From Anaerotignum sp. (GTDB lineage: Bacteria > Bacillota > Clostridia > Lachnospirales > Anaerotignaceae): DNA of 5,313 nucleotides. Made by a program: the position numbers and the translations under genes. The notes below the pieces were generated by a model. It saw nothing but the letters and a program-made list of their open reading frames with translations, did not search any database and had not been told where the DNA came from. The stretch lies in contig JAFRZQ010000268.1 in the NCBI GenBank assembly GCA_017442465.1, positions 1 to 5,313 on the forward strand. Direction: 5' to 3'. Positions 3,760 through 5,313 of the stretch are shown here, in pieces (the stretch's first letter is position 1; each line of letters starts with the position of its first letter).

Positions 3760-5313
3760 ATGACAAAAAGAAGAAGCGGCGTGCTGCTGCACCCCACATC
3801 CCTGCCCTCCAACCACGGCGCAGGCGATTTTGGCCCCGCAGCATACACATTTATCGATAGACTGGCAGAAGCCGGCCAGACCCTGTGGCAGGTACTGCCT
3901 CTGGTTCCCACGGACGACGGCGGTTCTCCCTATTCCAGCTGTTCCGCCTTTGCGGGCAACCCCCTCCTCATCAGCCCCGAAAAACTGATGGAAGACGGCT
4001 ATCTGGAAATGAAAGACCTGCAGACGTCTTATGTAAAACCCGAAGCCCGCGTAAACTATCAGAAAGCAAAAGAGGCAAAACTGCCCCTGCTGGAAAAAGC
4101 ATATCAGGCATTCAAAACCATGGAAAAACCTGCAGACTACGCAGAATTCTGCGAAAAAAATGCTTTCTGGCTGGATGACTATGTCCTGTACGTTGCTCTG
4201 AAAAACCACTTCCGTGCAGAGCGTGCCAACGAAGAAACCACAGAAAACTTCGATGCTTTCGCGGCAGAATGTGAAGGGCTGGAACTGACAGAAAAACAGA
4301 TGAAGGATTATTATATCGGCGCAAACTGGGTATCCTTCCCCAAAACAACCAAAAAACGCAATGCCATGGTGCTGAAAAAATGGAGAAAAGTCCTTGCCGA
4401 TGCCATCGAAAAGGAAATATTCCTGCAGTATATCTTCCAGAAACAATGGCAGGCAGTGAAAGCCTATGCCAACGAAAAAGGCATCTCCATCATCGGCGAC
4501 GCACCTATCTTCGTAGCCTATGACAGTGCTGACGTATGGGCAAACCAGAAGCTGTTCCGTCTGGACAGCAAAGGCTTCCCTCTGTGCATCGCAGGTGTTC
4601 CCCCCGATTATTTCAGCAAAACCGGCCAGCTGTGGGGCAACCCTCTCTATGACTGGAAACAGCATGAAAAAACAGAATTTGCATGGTGGATCAGCCGTAT
4701 CACAAAAACCCTGGGCGACGTGGATATCCTGCGTATCGACCACTTCCGCGGCTTTGAAGCCTATTGGGAAGTTGCCTTCGGTGCAGAAAATGCCATTGGC
4801 GGCAAATGGGTGAAAGCTCCCGGCAAAGCCTTCTTTGCAAAACTGAAGGAAGTGCTGGGTGATGACCTGCCCCTGATCGCAGAAGACCTGGGCATCATCA
4901 CAGAAGAAGTGGCGGCTCTGCGTGAATTTGCAGGCCTGCCCGGCATGCGTATCCTGCAGTTCGCTTTCGGGGAAGATAAAAACAATGCCTACCTGCCCCA
5001 TTCCTATGACAGAAACACTGTGGTATATACAGGCACCCACGATAACGACACCACAAAAGGCTGGTACGAAACCGCATCTGAAGTAGAAAAAGACCACTAC
5101 CGCCGTTACCTGAACGTAGACGGTTCCAATGTGGCATGGGACTTCATCCGTCTGGCCTTCTCCTCTTCCGCGGATATGGCTGTCGTGCCCCTGCAGGATG
5201 TGATGGCACTGGGTACAGAACACCGCATGAATATCCCCGGCACATCCGAGGGCAACTGGGGCTTCACCTTCCAGTTCGGCTGGTGGTGGGATGGTTTCAC
5301 AGACGGCCTGAAA
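3760..5313 (+). CDS. malQ: 4-alpha-glucanotransferase (amylomaltase, GH77), C-terminus outside window
   Basis: MalQ transfers alpha-1,4-glucan segments between maltodextrins or to glucose, in cytoplasmic maltodextrin and glycogen metabolism. The 518 visible codons start at ATG 3760 behind AAAGGAG. The N-terminus has the family signature GVLLHPTSLPSNHGAGDFG (7-25), then TLWQVLPLVPT (41-51) and SPYSSCSAFAGNP (56-68). Later come IIGDAPIFVAYDSADVW (from about 244), AGVPPDYFSKTGQLWGNP (278-295), and the GH77 catalytic acids: nucleophile Asp327 in RIDHFRGF, acid/base Glu375 in IAEDLG, and Asp428 in GTHDNDT. Spacing is close to that of the Thermus enzyme (293/340/395). The length fits the compact ~500-residue class, lacking the long N-terminal extension of E. 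coli MalQ; judging by the Thermus enzyme about 15-20 residues are missing at the window edge. The visible end has the usual MNIPGTSEGNW near-C-terminal motif. It is transcribed from its own promoter, divergent from the lipoprotein gene. Codon use is biased to CTG/CTC, TCC/AGC and GAA/AAA, suggesting good expression. Confidence 0.97.
   Translation, partial: MTKRRSGVLLHPTSLPSNHGAGDFGPAAYTFIDRLAEAGQTLWQVLPLVPTDDGGSPYSSCSAFAGNPLLISPEKLMEDGYLEMKDLQTSYVKPEARVNYQKAKEAKLPLLEKAYQAFKTMEKPADYAEFCEKNAFWLDDYVLYVALKNHFRAERANEETTENFDAFAAECEGLELTEKQMKDYYIGANWVSFPKTTKKRNAMVLKKWRKVLADAIEKEIFLQYIFQKQWQAVKAYANEKGISIIGDAPIFVAYDSADVWANQKLFRLDSKGFPLCIAGVPPDYFSKTGQLWGNPLYDWKQHEKTEFAWWISRITKTLGDVDILRIDHFRGFEAYWEVAFGAENAIGGKWVKAPGKAFFAKLKEVLGDDLPLIAEDLGIITEEVAALREFAGLPGMRILQFAFGEDKNNAYLPHSYDRNTVVYTGTHDNDTTKGWYETASEVEKDHYRRYLNVDGSNVAWDFIRLAFSSSADMAVVPLQDVMALGTEHRMNIPGTSEGNWGFTFQFGWWWDGFTDGLK

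Noticed and set aside
3607..5223. 538-codon open frame antisense to malQ
   Set aside because: It runs codon-in-register against malQ, so its stops would require TTA, CTA or TCA codons in malQ. malQ uses CTG/CTC for Leu and TCC/AGC for Ser and lacks those codons there. The predicted product is rich in Phe/Cys/Gln/His with no domain sense, as expected for a shadow frame.

Overview
The window looks like a chromosomal segment from a spore-forming or spore-gene-carrying Bacillota, either Negativicutes or Clostridia. The evidence is the ytfI/ytfJ (DUF2953/GerW) sporulation gene pair, strong AGGAGG-type ribosome binding sites, GTG starts, Gram-positive-style A/T-rich promoters and moderate GC content. 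I cannot name the genus. No RNA gene, insertion sequence, CRISPR array or phage gene is visible.

Positions 1-2077 (minus strand) hold a compact four-gene run, read from right to left. It has an unrecognised 100-residue protein (GTG start at 2077), a membrane-anchored DUF2953 protein (YtfI-like) and a GerW/YtfJ-family sporulation protein overlapping it by ATGA. The last gene is the first 122 residues of a DUF1887-family protein, which runs off the window at base 1. DUF1887 is the family that includes the CRISPR type III effectors Card1/Can2, and the visible part has a CARF-like layout. A good extended -10 promoter at 2118-2123 drives this run.

Positions 2174-3067 (minus strand) hold a second run: two half-length TauE/SafE-type membrane proteins overlapping by ATGA, then a 58-residue unrecognised protein whose start overlaps the second transporter half. 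No clear terminator separates this run from the sporulation operon, so read-through is possible.

Positions 3119-3526 hold a small secreted lipoprotein gene on the minus strand. It ends at a convincing rho-independent terminator with a 7-bp stem, a GAAA loop and six Us. A 233-bp divergent intergenic region (3527-3759) separates it from malQ.

Positions 3760-5313 (plus strand) hold malQ, a GH77 4-alpha-glucanotransferase with all three catalytic acids. It is cut by the window edge, probably about 15-20 residues before its end, and has its own promoter at 3676-3704.

Most of the window is ordinary housekeeping or sporulation content. The most interesting point is the CARF-like DUF1887 gene placed as the distal gene of a sporulation operon, with no CRISPR components in view.
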